A DNA stretch of 64,000 nucleotides from CAWDXG01 sp963822115. GTDB taxonomy: Bacteria > Myxococcota_A > Polyangia > Polyangiales > Polyangiaceae. Where the stretch lies: contig CAWGGM010000009.1 in the NCBI GenBank assembly GCA_963822115.1, positions 124,001-188,000 on the forward strand, written 5' to 3'. A program made the position numbers and the translations under genes. The notes under the pieces are model-generated. The model saw only the letters and a list, made by a program, of their open reading frames with translations. It made no database searches and had not been told where the DNA came from. Positions within the stretch are counted from its first letter, which is position 1. Each line of letters starts with the position of its first letter. Positions 52,750 to 60,857 of the stretch are shown in pieces.

Positions 52750-53415
52750 CTAGCGCACGTCGAAGCTGCCGCCGATGTTCACCGACAGCCCGAGGCGCTG
52801 GGTACCGAGCACGTGGTCGGCGTGGTCGGTGAAGTCCTCGTGGCCGAACCACCCACTTTGTACATAGTCGTAGGTCACGTGCCACTGGGTCACGTCCTTC
52901 TCGTAGCTTCCGCCGATCCCGAGGGTCATGTGGTGCGGCCCACGGAACATCGGGTAGCTGGCGAAGATGCGACCACCCGCAAAGCCGACGGTGCCGCTCG
53001 CCCCGGGATCGTCGCTGAGGAACGCCGCGCCCACCCCGGTGTAGCTGTGGCTCCCACCGAGAGCGAGCACGTCGATGCGCACCCCGCTCCGGGTGCGCAC
53101 GCCTACCCCGAGTGCGCCCGCCAGGCCCACATAGCTGTAGCCGAAGATCTGGGTTCCGAGCTCGATAGCCGCGCCCACTTCGATTGGCCCGGTCCGACGC
53201 ATCGCGGCTCCAGCGAGTGTGAAGCCCATTCCGGCATCGGGGTCCACGAACTGTCCGATGCCGCCCTGTGCGCTCCAATCCGAATCGGGCACAGGCCGCG
53301 CCGCAGGCGCGGCGGGCCCCGCGGAGTCCGCCGGCAGCACAGGGTCGGCCCATGCGTTCCCGCACATCGACAACATCAGGACCACAAGCGAAGTCGTGCA
53401 GCACAACCGCTTCAT
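52750..53415 (-). CDS. Outer-membrane beta-barrel-like protein
   Basis: A 221-residue exported protein: signal peptide (MKRLCC to about AWA-DP, residue 24), Pro/Ala linker, then alternating amphipathic strands (IEVGAAIELGTQIFGYSYVG, RSGVRIDVLALGGSHSYTGV) ending in a strand with aromatic-poor terminus (LGLSVNIGGSFDVR). This fits a small eight-strand barrel. It lies 154 bp after the diiron gene on the same strand. Confidence 0.65.
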   Translation of the reverse strand: MKRLCCTTSLVVLMLSMCGNAWADPVLPADSAGPAAPAARPVPDSDWSAQGGIGQFVDPDAGMGFTLAGAAMRRTGPIEVGAAIELGTQIFGYSYVGLAGALGVGVRTRSGVRIDVLALGGSHSYTGVGAAFLSDDPGASGTVGFAGGRIFASYPMFRGPHHMTLGIGGSYEKDVTQWHVTYDYVQSGWFGHEDFTDHADHVLGTQRLGLSVNIGGSFDVR

Positions 53416-53569
53416 GACAGTCAGGCAGAGCAATGTGCATGCCCGCGCGCGAAGCCCGTTTCGTCACGGCTTTCCCCGGAGAACGCCGGGCTCGCCTCGA
53501 GCGACTCTGCCCCTGCGGCGCCCGGGTGTGCCGGACAGCCGTGCACAGTGTGGCAATCACACCACGGGT

Positions 53570-54550
53570 CTATTCCGCTGCGGCCGTGCTCTCACCCGGA
53601 TCGAGCACCGTCGCGGTCGTCTCGTAGCCGGTCGACAGCGTGCCGAGCACGCGCCGCGCACGCGCGCCGAGCGACGGATCTGCATTTTCATCGGGCCACA
53701 TCGCCTCGGCAACGGCGTCGAACACCTTGCCCAGCCGTTCGCTCACGTCGCTCTTCGCGTCGGGCGCGAGGCGCCACAGCTCGTCGAACACCATCATCTG
53801 CTTGCTCTTGCCGAGCACCGCCACGCGCCGCGGATCGATGCCCAGCGCGCGCAGGTCCTGCTCGGAGCCCTTGAGCGACGCGATGGAGAACGCCGCGATC
53901 TTGAACGAGAAGGCGGAGAACTCGACGCGCTCGCGCACGCTCATGCGCTTCATCAGCGTCGGCAGGAGCTGCGTGCCGAGCCCGACGTGTCGCGCCTCGT
54001 CCTTCTCGTAGTAGACGAGCAGCTCGGAGAGCACGGGGCAGATCCGCGACTCCCTGAGCGCGTGGAAGATGGTGAGCGCCGTGGTCTCGAGCTGCAGCTG
54101 CATGCCGATGATCTTCTTCGGCATGGTGTCCGCTCCGAGCGTCGCGGCGATGAGCTTCTCGCTCCATTTCGGCATCCGCCGCGGAAAATCGCCGGTCGCG
54201 CGCACCAGGTAGTCGTGCATCACGTAGAAGTGCCGCGCCTCGTCGTGCGCCTGGCTGGTCGCGGCCATCTTCGCCTCGAGCGGCGTGAGCTCGTCGGCGA
54301 GCTGCGCGGCGATGCGCCACGCCGCAAGCTCGCCCCACATGATCGCACCCAGGATCCGCGTGGCTGCGGCGCGATGCTCCGGGCCGAGCCCGCTGCCGCC
54401 GTGACGCTGCCACAGCTCTTCGAGCACGGCCTGGCCGTCCCAGATCAGGTGCTGGCCGCGGTGATAGATCGACTCCATCTTCGCGTAGCGGCGCGCGGCG
54501 TCGGCGTCGTGCGACACATCGAACATCCCGTACGGCAGCACGTCCGCCAT
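53570..54550 (-). CDS. Ferritin-like diiron oxidase/oxygenase
   Basis: A 326-residue all-helical protein with a complete two-iron ligand set: Glu74, Glu104-x2-His107 (AHDEARH), Glu155 and Glu185-x2-His188 (EKDEARHVG). The pattern E...ExxH...E...ExxH is that of carboxylate-bridged diiron enzymes such as AurF-like N-oxygenases and ribonucleotide-reductase-like oxidases; I cannot name the substrate. ATG 54550 has TATATC 8 bases upstream. Divergent from the radical SAM gene, 130 bp apart, which suggests shared control. Confidence 0.78.
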   Translation of the reverse strand: MADVLPYGMFDVSHDADAARRYAKMESIYHRGQHLIWDGQAVLEELWQRHGGSGLGPEHRAAATRILGAIMWGELAAWRIAAQLADELTPLEAKMAATSQAHDEARHFYVMHDYLVRATGDFPRRMPKWSEKLIAATLGADTMPKKIIGMQLQLETTALTIFHALRESRICPVLSELLVYYEKDEARHVGLGTQLLPTLMKRMSVRERVEFSAFSFKIAAFSIASLKGSEQDLRALGIDPRRVAVLGKSKQMMVFDELWRLAPDAKSDVSERLGKVFDAVAEAMWPDENADPSLGARARRVLGTLSTGYETTATVLDPGESTAAAE

Positions 54551-54558
54551 CACGGCTG

Positions 54559-54564
54559 GATATA
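54559..54564 (-). promoter_or_regulatory. -10-like TATATC before the diiron gene
   Basis: On the minus strand TATATC ends 8 bases before ATG 54550 with no Shine-Dalgarno between, as at other starts in the window. Confidence 0.35.
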
Positions 54565-54680
54565 GCACGGCCGGGCGGTTTGACGCGGCGCGTCACAGCG
54601 CCGGGCTAGCGGAGCGGCGTTGACATGCATCATGCTCCAAGGGTGCCGGCATGGTTCCGGCCCCCACACCAGGAGACTCG

Positions 54681-56177
54681 ATGCAGCTGCTTTCCCGCAT
54701 CCCGTCCGGGCCGAAGAGCTCTGGCCGACTTGTGCCGTTTCGTTACCGCCAGATCGGCGGCCAGGTGCTGCTCACCAGCTACTTCGGCGACTGGGTCTTC
54801 GTCTCGCCCGACGAGCTCGAAGCGCTCTACACGGGCTCGCTCGGTAGCGAACTGACGAAGAAGCTCGGCGAGCACAACTTCCTGGCGGACCAGATCGATG
54901 CGGGCGCGCTGCGCGAGCGGATCCAGAACAAGCGCCGCTACCTGAACTGGGGCCCGATCCTCAACATCTTCGTGGTCACGCTGCGCTGCAACGAGACCTG
55001 CGTGTACTGCCATGCCAGCCGCGCCGACATGGACCGCGTCGACACGGACATGTCGCCAGAGACGGCCGAAAAATGCGTCGAGCTGGCGCTGCAGAGCACC
55101 GCCCCGCGCATCACCATCGAGTTCCAGGGAGGCGAGCCGCTCGCGAACTTCCCGGTCGTCAAACACATCATCAACCACGCGATCGAGAAGAACCGCGCCT
55201 ACGGCAAGGAGCTGGAGTTCACCATGGTGAGCAACCTCTCCTTGATGACCGACGAGAAACTCGACTTCCTCGTCCAGAACAAGGTGCAGATGTGCACCAG
55301 CGTCGATGGCCCCGAGAAGCTGCACAACAAGCAGCGCGTGCTGGCCGGTGGCAACTCGTACCAGGAAGCCGCCCGCTGGGTGAAGAAGATCAACGATCGC
55401 TACGTCGAGATGGGCCTCGACCCCGTGCTCTATCACGTCGAGGCGCTGCTCACGACGACGCGCGCCGCGCTCGACATGCCGAAGGAAATCGTCGACACGT
55501 ACGTCGACCTCGGCTGCCGCTCCATCTTTCTCAGGCCCGTCGATCCGTTCGGCTTCGCCGAGAAGACGCACGACAGAATCGAGTACGAGCGCCGCCGCTA
55601 CATGGAGTTCTACCAGACGGCGACCGACTACATCGTCGAGCTCAACAAGCAGGGCACGCAGGTCCTGGAGCGCTTCGCCAGCATCTTCCTGACCAAGATC
55701 CTCACCGGCGACGACCCCAACTTCCTCGATATCCGCAATCCGGGCGGAGCGGGTATCGGGCAGCTCGCCTTCAACTACGACGGCAGCATCTACACCAGTG
55801 ACGAAGGACGCATGCTGCGCGAGAGCGGCGACGACACGTTCAAGATCGGTCACGTCGACACAGCGCGCTACCGCGACCTGGTCACGCACGACACGGTGCG
55901 CGCGCTGCTCGTCGCGTCCAACCTCGACGCCCAGCCCGACTGCGTCAACTGCACCTACAACCCGTATTGCGGCATCAAGCCCGAGCACAACTACACGACG
56001 CAGGGCTCCATCCAGGGGCGCATGCGCGAAAGCCACATCTGCGCAGTGCACAAGGGCATCCAGGACTACGTGTTCGGAAAGCTCGGCGAGGCCGATCCCG
56101 AGACGCTGGAGATCTTCCGGCGCTGGACCACGGTGCGCGAACGCACGCATTTCCTGCAAGCCGCGGCGGCATCCTGA
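54681..56177 (+). CDS. hxsB: HxsB-type radical SAM/SPASM-like enzyme
   Basis: A 498-residue radical SAM protein. An N-terminal recognition-like domain (about 15-75, RYRQIGGQVLLTSYFGDWVF) precedes the SAM core with the CxxxCxxC cluster (Cys103, 107, 110 in RCNETCVYC) and EFQGGEPLANFPVVK; a C-terminal auxiliary-cluster domain has CVNCTYNPYCG and ESHICAV. This matches the His-Xaa-Ser system maturase HxsB. Usual partners HxsC, HxsD and the HxS-repeat precursor HxsA are absent here. ATG 54681 has AGGAG 5 bases upstream, a real Shine-Dalgarno, unlike its neighbours. Confidence 0.85.
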   Translation: MQLLSRIPSGPKSSGRLVPFRYRQIGGQVLLTSYFGDWVFVSPDELEALYTGSLGSELTKKLGEHNFLADQIDAGALRERIQNKRRYLNWGPILNIFVVTLRCNETCVYCHASRADMDRVDTDMSPETAEKCVELALQSTAPRITIEFQGGEPLANFPVVKHIINHAIEKNRAYGKELEFTMVSNLSLMTDEKLDFLVQNKVQMCTSVDGPEKLHNKQRVLAGGNSYQEAARWVKKINDRYVEMGLDPVLYHVEALLTTTRAALDMPKEIVDTYVDLGCRSIFLRPVDPFGFAEKTHDRIEYERRRYMEFYQTATDYIVELNKQGTQVLERFASIFLTKILTGDDPNFLDIRNPGGAGIGQLAFNYDGSIYTSDEGRMLRESGDDTFKIGHVDTARYRDLVTHDTVRALLVASNLDAQPDCVNCTYNPYCGIKPEHNYTTQGSIQGRMRESHICAVHKGIQDYVFGKLGEADPETLEIFRRWTTVRERTHFLQAAAAS

Positions 56178-56226
56178 CGCACCGCCGTGACGGCACAACA
56201 GCTCCGCCCCACACCCTGCGCTGCGC

Positions 56227-56232
56227 TATGAT
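56227..56232 (+). promoter_or_regulatory. -10-like TATGAT before the phosphoesterase
   Basis: TATGAT ends 9 bases before TTG 56242. The frame has no ATG or GTG between its upstream stop (56188) and this TTG, so a leaderless TTG start is the simplest reading. Confidence 0.4.
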
Positions 56233-56241
56233 GCGCGCAGA

Positions 56242-56910
56242 TTGACGCAGGAGCTCAGGGCCGTAGGCATCATCGGCAACGTCCACTGCGAAGCGGACGC
56301 GCTCGAGGCGTCGCTGTCGCATCTCGCGTCCCTCGGCGCAGAGCGCATCCTGTGCGTCGGCGACATCGTCGACGGCACGGGCGATCCGGACCGCTGCTGC
56401 CGGCTGCTCGTCGACGCAGGCGCGCTCACCGTGGCCGGCAATCACGAGCGATGGCTCTTCGAGGGCAAGATGCGCGATCTGCCCGACGCCACCCAGCTCG
56501 CGGCACTCCACGAGGCGACGCGGAGCTACCTCGCGAACCTGCCGAAGACCCACGAGCTCGAGACCGTGGCGGGTCTGGCGCTGCTCTGTCACGGCCTGGC
56601 CGAGCACGACATGGCCGGCGTGCGCCCCGACGACCAGGGCTACGCGCTCGAGAACAACAACGAGCTGCAGTCGCTGATCGCGCTCGGGCGCCATGCATAC
56701 GTCGTCAACGGGCACACCCACCAGCGCATGCTCAGGCGAGTCGGGCCGCTCACCGTGATCAACGCCGGCACGCTGCACAGGAACGACGATCCATGTTTCG
56801 CGTTCGTGAACTTCGAGGACGAGCGCGCGACGTTCTTCAGGCTGCGCCCTGGCGACGGCATCGTCGGCACCGAGGAGCGCAAGCTCGCCGAGTGGACCGA
56901 GCTGTTCTAG
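56242..56910 (+). CDS. Calcineurin-like metallophosphoesterase with an altered first metal motif
   Basis: A 222-residue YfcE-like phosphoesterase. Motifs: GIIGNVHCEADALEA (about 9-23), CVGDIVDG (Asp41), AGNHER (Asn67, His68), CHGL and NGHTHQR. The first motif normally reads D-x-H-G; here the metal-binding Asp is Asn13, which may weaken one metal site or be tolerated as in some relatives. Start TTG 56242. It follows hxsB by 64 bp on the same strand. Confidence 0.82.
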   Translation: MTQELRAVGIIGNVHCEADALEASLSHLASLGAERILCVGDIVDGTGDPDRCCRLLVDAGALTVAGNHERWLFEGKMRDLPDATQLAALHEATRSYLANLPKTHELETVAGLALLCHGLAEHDMAGVRPDDQGYALENNNELQSLIALGRHAYVVNGHTHQRMLRRVGPLTVINAGTLHRNDDPCFAFVNFEDERATFFRLRPGDGIVGTEERKLAEWTELF

Positions 56911-57038
56911 ATCACCGAGCGCGATTCCACTACGCTCCGCCTGGTGCGTCGGCCAGGCCGCTTCGAGCTGGAGCGCCGACAGCTGCAGCGCCCTGCCTGC
57001 CTTCCGCCGGAGAAGTCCGTTCTGATGCTTGTCTTGTG

Positions 57039-57120
57039 GGCGTTCGGGGTCCCGCCTCCGAACGTGGCAACCCGAAGGCTGGTTCCGTGAGCTGTAGTGA
57101 AATCGTGACCGGTAATGTAG
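57039..57120. repeat. Dispersed hairpin element, copy 2
   Basis: Second copy of the element at 34461-34542, same length, in the 223-bp convergent gap 56911-57133, which has no gene. The core stem CGTTCGG/CCGAACG (57041-57047/57058-57064) keeps pairing although one pair changed from T-A to C-G relative to copy 1. The end box AATCGTGACCGGTAATGTAG is at 57101-57120. Confidence 0.8.
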
Positions 57121-57133
57121 GGCGGGCGGAACG

Positions 57134-58657
57134 CTAGCGCGAAAGCTTCTCGGCCACGTGCTTCGAGAGGTGACGCGAGAAGCTGTAGATCGAGATCTGC
57201 GGCGGCGTGCCCAGACTGGTCGGGAACAGCGAGCCATCGAGCACGAACAGGCCGGACACCTGGTGGTGCTCCCCGGTGCTCTTGACGACGCTCGTCTTCG
57301 GATCGTCGCCGAGCGACATGCTGCCCATGGGGTGCACGGCGGCTATCTGGATGTTGAACGGGCGCGCCGCCGACGCCGGGATCTGCTCCACCTGCTTTTC
57401 GTTGTCCAGCACGATCGGCGGAATGGACGGCACGAGCACCTTCTTCGCGCCCCCCGCAAACAGCAGCCGGGCGCACGCGCGGATGCCGATCGAAAACTGG
57501 TGCACGTCCGAGTCGTTGAGCTTGTAGTCGATGAGCGCGCGGCCGTCGTCGCGCACGCGCACGCGCCCCGATGACTCGTCGTGCACCATGGCCGTCAGCA
57601 CCGCGATGTTCCGGTAGCGGAGCATCCACTTCCTGTGCTCCGCTCCGAACCCGGGCAGCATCACAGCCGCTCCGATGGGATGGGCGAAGACCGTCGTGAT
57701 CCACACGCGCCGGCCGCTGTTCGGATTGAAATCCATCAGCTGCATGCATTCGTAGCTCTGCGGCACGCCCTTCCAGCCGTCGATGTGATCGTCAAACAGC
57801 CCCGCGACCGCGATGCCCGGATGCACGTGCAGATTGCGCCCCAGGCGATCATGCGGATCGGGCAGCCCGCTCCGCACGCCCAGCATGGGGCTGCCGATAG
57901 CGCTGCCGGCGAGCACGACGGCGTCGGCATCGACCACCACACGACCCCGCGGCCGCCCGTCGGCGCCGAGCGCGGCGCCGACGATGCCGGTAGCCCGGCG
58001 CCCGTCGTGGATGATGCGCGAGACGCGCACGTCGGAGAGTACCCGGGCGCCGTGATCCATCGCGTCGGGGATCAGGATCTTCAGCGAGTTCTGCTTGGCG
58101 TTGAACGGACAGCCGAGCTCGCAGAAGCCACTCTGCTGGCAGCCCACCCGGTTGTGCCTGAGCGGACCGCCCTTCCAGCCCAGCGCCTTGACGCCGCGCT
58201 CGAGCACCTGGTTGTTCGCGTTGCGCCACGCCGCGGGGATCTCGCTGACCGACAGCTCCCGCTCCACGCTCTCGAACACCGGCGTCATGTCCTTCTCGGT
58301 GCAGCCCGAGACGTGGTACTGCCGCTGCCACGCGTCGAGGATCTCCTTGGGCGTGCGCTTGCACAGGTTGATGTTGTGGACCGTCGAGCCCCCGACACAG
58401 CGCCCGCCCAGCACCCGGATGGCCATGTCCGCCGTCGCACGGCCGCCGCGCTCCTGGTAGAGCTTGGCCATCATGTCGACCTCGCGCTGGGTCATGTCCG
58501 TCTGCTCGAGGTAGGGGCCTTCCTCCAGCGCCACGACGCGCAGCCCGCGGCGCGAAAGCTCGCTGGCCGCCATGCCGCCGCCCGCGCCGGTGCCCACGAT
58601 CACCACGTCGGCTTTCAGATGCCGATCGCCCTTCTGGTCGCGGCCGCGCTCGATCAT
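57134..58657 (-). CDS. GMC-family FAD dehydrogenase
   Basis: A 507-residue flavoenzyme with an N-terminal FAD motif (DVVIVGTGAGGGMAASEL, about 18-35), GGRCVGGSTVHN, a Cys-containing segment (GCQQSGFCELGCPF) and a closing domain with AAVHPMGSMSLGDDP and GLFVLDGSLFPTSLG. It oxidises an alcohol or sugar, substrate unknown. The small subunit gene just upstream (ATGA overlap 58654-58657) carries a Tat signal, so the complex is probably exported together by hitch-hiking. Confidence 0.88.
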   Translation of the reverse strand: MIERGRDQKGDRHLKADVVIVGTGAGGGMAASELSRRGLRVVALEEGPYLEQTDMTQREVDMMAKLYQERGGRATADMAIRVLGGRCVGGSTVHNINLCKRTPKEILDAWQRQYHVSGCTEKDMTPVFESVERELSVSEIPAAWRNANNQVLERGVKALGWKGGPLRHNRVGCQQSGFCELGCPFNAKQNSLKILIPDAMDHGARVLSDVRVSRIIHDGRRATGIVGAALGADGRPRGRVVVDADAVVLAGSAIGSPMLGVRSGLPDPHDRLGRNLHVHPGIAVAGLFDDHIDGWKGVPQSYECMQLMDFNPNSGRRVWITTVFAHPIGAAVMLPGFGAEHRKWMLRYRNIAVLTAMVHDESSGRVRVRDDGRALIDYKLNDSDVHQFSIGIRACARLLFAGGAKKVLVPSIPPIVLDNEKQVEQIPASAARPFNIQIAAVHPMGSMSLGDDPKTSVVKSTGEHHQVSGLFVLDGSLFPTSLGTPPQISIYSFSRHLSKHVAEKLSR

Positions 58658-59157
58658 TTCTTCCCCCAGTCGACGACGGGACCGGAGTAGCCGATGGCTT
58701 TCCAGCTGGCCGGCTGCTTGTAGTACGCCATCATCGCGAGAGCTTTCAGCGCCTGGAAGCCCGCGCGCAGCAGATCCACGTTGCTCTGCTCGAGCGACCC
58801 GAGCACCTGGTCCTGCGCTATCGAGCCGAGGTTCGAGAAGCGGCTGATGTGCCCTTCGCGCAGCGGCGCGATGTGCTCCACATACGCCACGAAGCGCAGC
58901 AGGTTGTCGCGATCCTCGGCGGCCAGACCGACGATGAAGTCGTCGGCGAACCCGGCAACGTCGGCGTGCTCCGGCGCCAGCACGCGCGCGCCGAACGCGT
59001 CGACCACGATGTACTGCCAGGGTGACAGCGTCTTGAGCTTGTTCGCGACCCTGCCGGGTAGGTGATAGCCGGAAGACCGGACAAGCCCGATGCCGACGCC
59101 ACCGGCGACGACGCCAGCCGTCAGCCACCCGATGAAGCGTCGTCTGTCGATGCCCAC
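58654..59157 (-). CDS. Tat-exported small subunit, gluconate-2-dehydrogenase subunit-3-like
   Basis: A 167-residue protein from GTG 59157 with a twin-arginine signal (GIDRRRFIGWLTAGVVAGG) followed by a helical domain (APEHADVAGFADDFIVGL, LGSLEQSNVDLLRAGFQALK) like the small subunit of membrane-bound gluconate dehydrogenases. It presumably guides the folded GMC subunit through the Tat pore. No cytochrome subunit is present, so electrons must go elsewhere. Starts 13 bp after the M28 gene. Confidence 0.82.
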   Translation of the reverse strand: MGIDRRRFIGWLTAGVVAGGVGIGLVRSSGYHLPGRVANKLKTLSPWQYIVVDAFGARVLAPEHADVAGFADDFIVGLAAEDRDNLLRFVAYVEHIAPLREGHISRFSNLGSIAQDQVLGSLEQSNVDLLRAGFQALKALAMMAYYKQPASWKAIGYSGPVVDWGKK

Positions 59158-59170
59158 GCGGCGCAGCGTG

Positions 59171-60250
59171 TCACCGCGGATTGTGCGCTGCAAGGGAGGC
59201 AGAGCCCCCGAGATCGTCGACAACGTCCTCGAGCCCGGCGACCACACGCGCCATGCGCGCGTAGTCGAGCTTGTCGGGCGTGTCCTCCGGCTTGCGGTAG
59301 CGCGGGTTGCGGAAGGCCGCGGTGTCCGAGACCATCACCCCCGGGTAGTTGAACTGCCAGAAGGCCCAGTTGTCCGACCAGCCCGCGTTCTTCGTTCCGG
59401 CCGGCAGCTCGACCGCTTCCGCGGGGATGCTACCGCGGCGACGGAAGCTCTGGACCACGCGCTGCAGCAGCATGCCGCCGCTCTTCCCGGTGAAGGCGAC
59501 GAAATTGCCGGCTTGCGGATAGCGCGGCGCGAGCGCCGCGGGGTAGTGCTGGCTGCCCTTGTCATCGGAGAAGCAGCCGATGTTGTCGATGCTCAACATT
59601 GCCACCACGCGTTCGCCACGGGCCGCGAGCGCTTTCGCGTAGCGCACGCTGCCCATGTCGTCTGTCTGGTAGTACGGCGGCTCGGCGTTGACGAACTCCA
59701 CGAACCGGAAGCTGCGCGCCGGGTGCAGATCCTTCTCGCGACGCGCCAGCGCCAGCACGGCCGCCGCGCCGCTCGCGTTGTCGTCCGCCCCCGGGCTGCC
59801 CTCGGCCGAGTCGTAGTGTGCGCCGATCACGACCAGCTCGTCGCCGCGCGCTCCCCCGGACACGTTCACCGACAGGTTCATCGCGACGATCTCGCCGACC
59901 TCGTAGCCCTGGCGCTCCACGCGGTAGCCCATGTCCTCGAGGGCATTTGCCAGGTAGTCCGCCGCGCTCGCCAGCTCCCACTTCTGCTTGGCGTTGCGCT
60001 CGCCGATCTTTCCGGCCAGCTCGTGGACGTAGCCGCGGAGCTCCTTGTCCAGCGCCTGCTCGCGCGGCGTGAGCGGCGGCAGCGGCTGGCTGCTGTGCGC
60101 CGGAGCGGCCTTCGCCTGGGCCTTCGGCGGCGCGGCGGGCGGCCGCGGCGGCGGCGCGCCGGCGCAGCCCTCGAGCGCGATGCCGCACACACACGCCAGC
60201 ATCAGCCCGCTGGCACGAATCGCGGCCGTTGCCGCACCGGGATGGACCAT
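59171..60250 (-). CDS. M28-family lipoprotein, catalytic residues altered
   Basis: A 359-residue predicted lipoprotein (ALEGC, Cys29) with an M28 aminopeptidase fold: GAHYDSAEG (His145), GADDNASG (Asp156), FVNAEPPYY and SIDNIG (Asp222). Relatives read FVNEEPP (base plus ligand Glu) and YHTPxDTPD near the end; here the first Glu is Ala189 and the last His is Arg319 (NPRYRKPEDTPDKLD). Loss of the base and one ligand suggests a non-enzymatic or altered protein. ATG 60250 has TACGCT 9 bases upstream. Confidence 0.8.
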   Translation of the reverse strand: MVHPGAATAAIRASGLMLACVCGIALEGCAGAPPPRPPAAPPKAQAKAAPAHSSQPLPPLTPREQALDKELRGYVHELAGKIGERNAKQKWELASAADYLANALEDMGYRVERQGYEVGEIVAMNLSVNVSGGARGDELVVIGAHYDSAEGSPGADDNASGAAAVLALARREKDLHPARSFRFVEFVNAEPPYYQTDDMGSVRYAKALAARGERVVAMLSIDNIGCFSDDKGSQHYPAALAPRYPQAGNFVAFTGKSGGMLLQRVVQSFRRRGSIPAEAVELPAGTKNAGWSDNWAFWQFNYPGVMVSDTAAFRNPRYRKPEDTPDKLDYARMARVVAGLEDVVDDLGGSASLAAHNPR

Positions 60251-60333
60251 TGTCGCCGAAGCGTAGACCGCTCCGTGCCCTTGTCGACAGGCGCTTGTCC
60301 CGCAGGGGGTTTCCACGACACCGGAAGACCGGG

Positions 60334-60339
60334 TAGATT
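60334..60339 (+). promoter_or_regulatory. -10-like TAGATT before purE
   Basis: TAGATT ends 8 bases before TTG 60348, with no Shine-Dalgarno between; TTTCCA 18 bases upstream is a possible weak -35. Confidence 0.35.
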
Positions 60340-60347
60340 GTCGCCCC

Positions 60348-60857
60348 TTGGCTGACCCGGCGACCGACAAGCCACTTGTAGGCGTGATCATGGGCTCCAG
60401 GAGCGACTGGGACACGCTGGAGCACGCCGTCCGGACGCTCGACGAGCTGGGCGTGCCGCACGAGGTGCGCGTCGTTTCCGCCCACCGCACGCCGGACCTG
60501 CTCTTCGAATACGCCGCTGGCGCCGAGCAGCGCGGCCTGCGCGTCATCATCGCGGGCGCCGGCGGTGCCGCGCATCTGCCGGGCATGGTCGCGTCGAAGA
60601 CCACGCTGCCCGTGCTCGGCGTCCCCGTGCAGAGCAAGGCGCTCAGCGGACTCGACTCTCTGCTCTCCATCGTGCAGATGCCCGCGGGGATTCCGGTCGG
60701 CACGCTCGCAATCGGACGCGCCGGCGCCGTCAACGCCGCGCTGCTCGCCGCCGCCATGCTCGCCGGGACGCATCCAGAGCTGGGCCGCGCGCTCAAGCGC
60801 TACCGCGAACGACAGACCCAGGGCGTTCTCGACAAGCCCGACCCCAGAGCACCGTGA
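60348..60857 (+). CDS. purE: N5-carboxyaminoimidazole ribonucleotide mutase (PurE)
   Basis: A 169-residue class-I PurE catalysing N5-CAIR to CAIR in purine synthesis. Seen: VGVIMGSRSDWDTLEHAV near the start, VVSAHRTPDLLFEYA (catalytic His) and AGAGGAAHLPGMVAS. TTG 60348 is the only start before the conserved VGVIMGS block except an internal ATG; the hexamer TAGATT 8 bases upstream suggests a leaderless message. It overlaps purK as GTGA. Normal length. Confidence 0.95.
   Translation: MADPATDKPLVGVIMGSRSDWDTLEHAVRTLDELGVPHEVRVVSAHRTPDLLFEYAAGAEQRGLRVIIAGAGGAAHLPGMVASKTTLPVLGVPVQSKALSGLDSLLSIVQMPAGIPVGTLAIGRAGAVNAALLAAAMLAGTHPELGRALKRYRERQTQGVLDKPDPRAP

Noticed and set aside
54620..54680. HxS-type precursor peptide or a TTGACA promoter just before hxsB.
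   Set aside because: TTGACA (54619-54624) has no -10 at the right distance, and the small frames here lack repeated HxS or a leader pattern.
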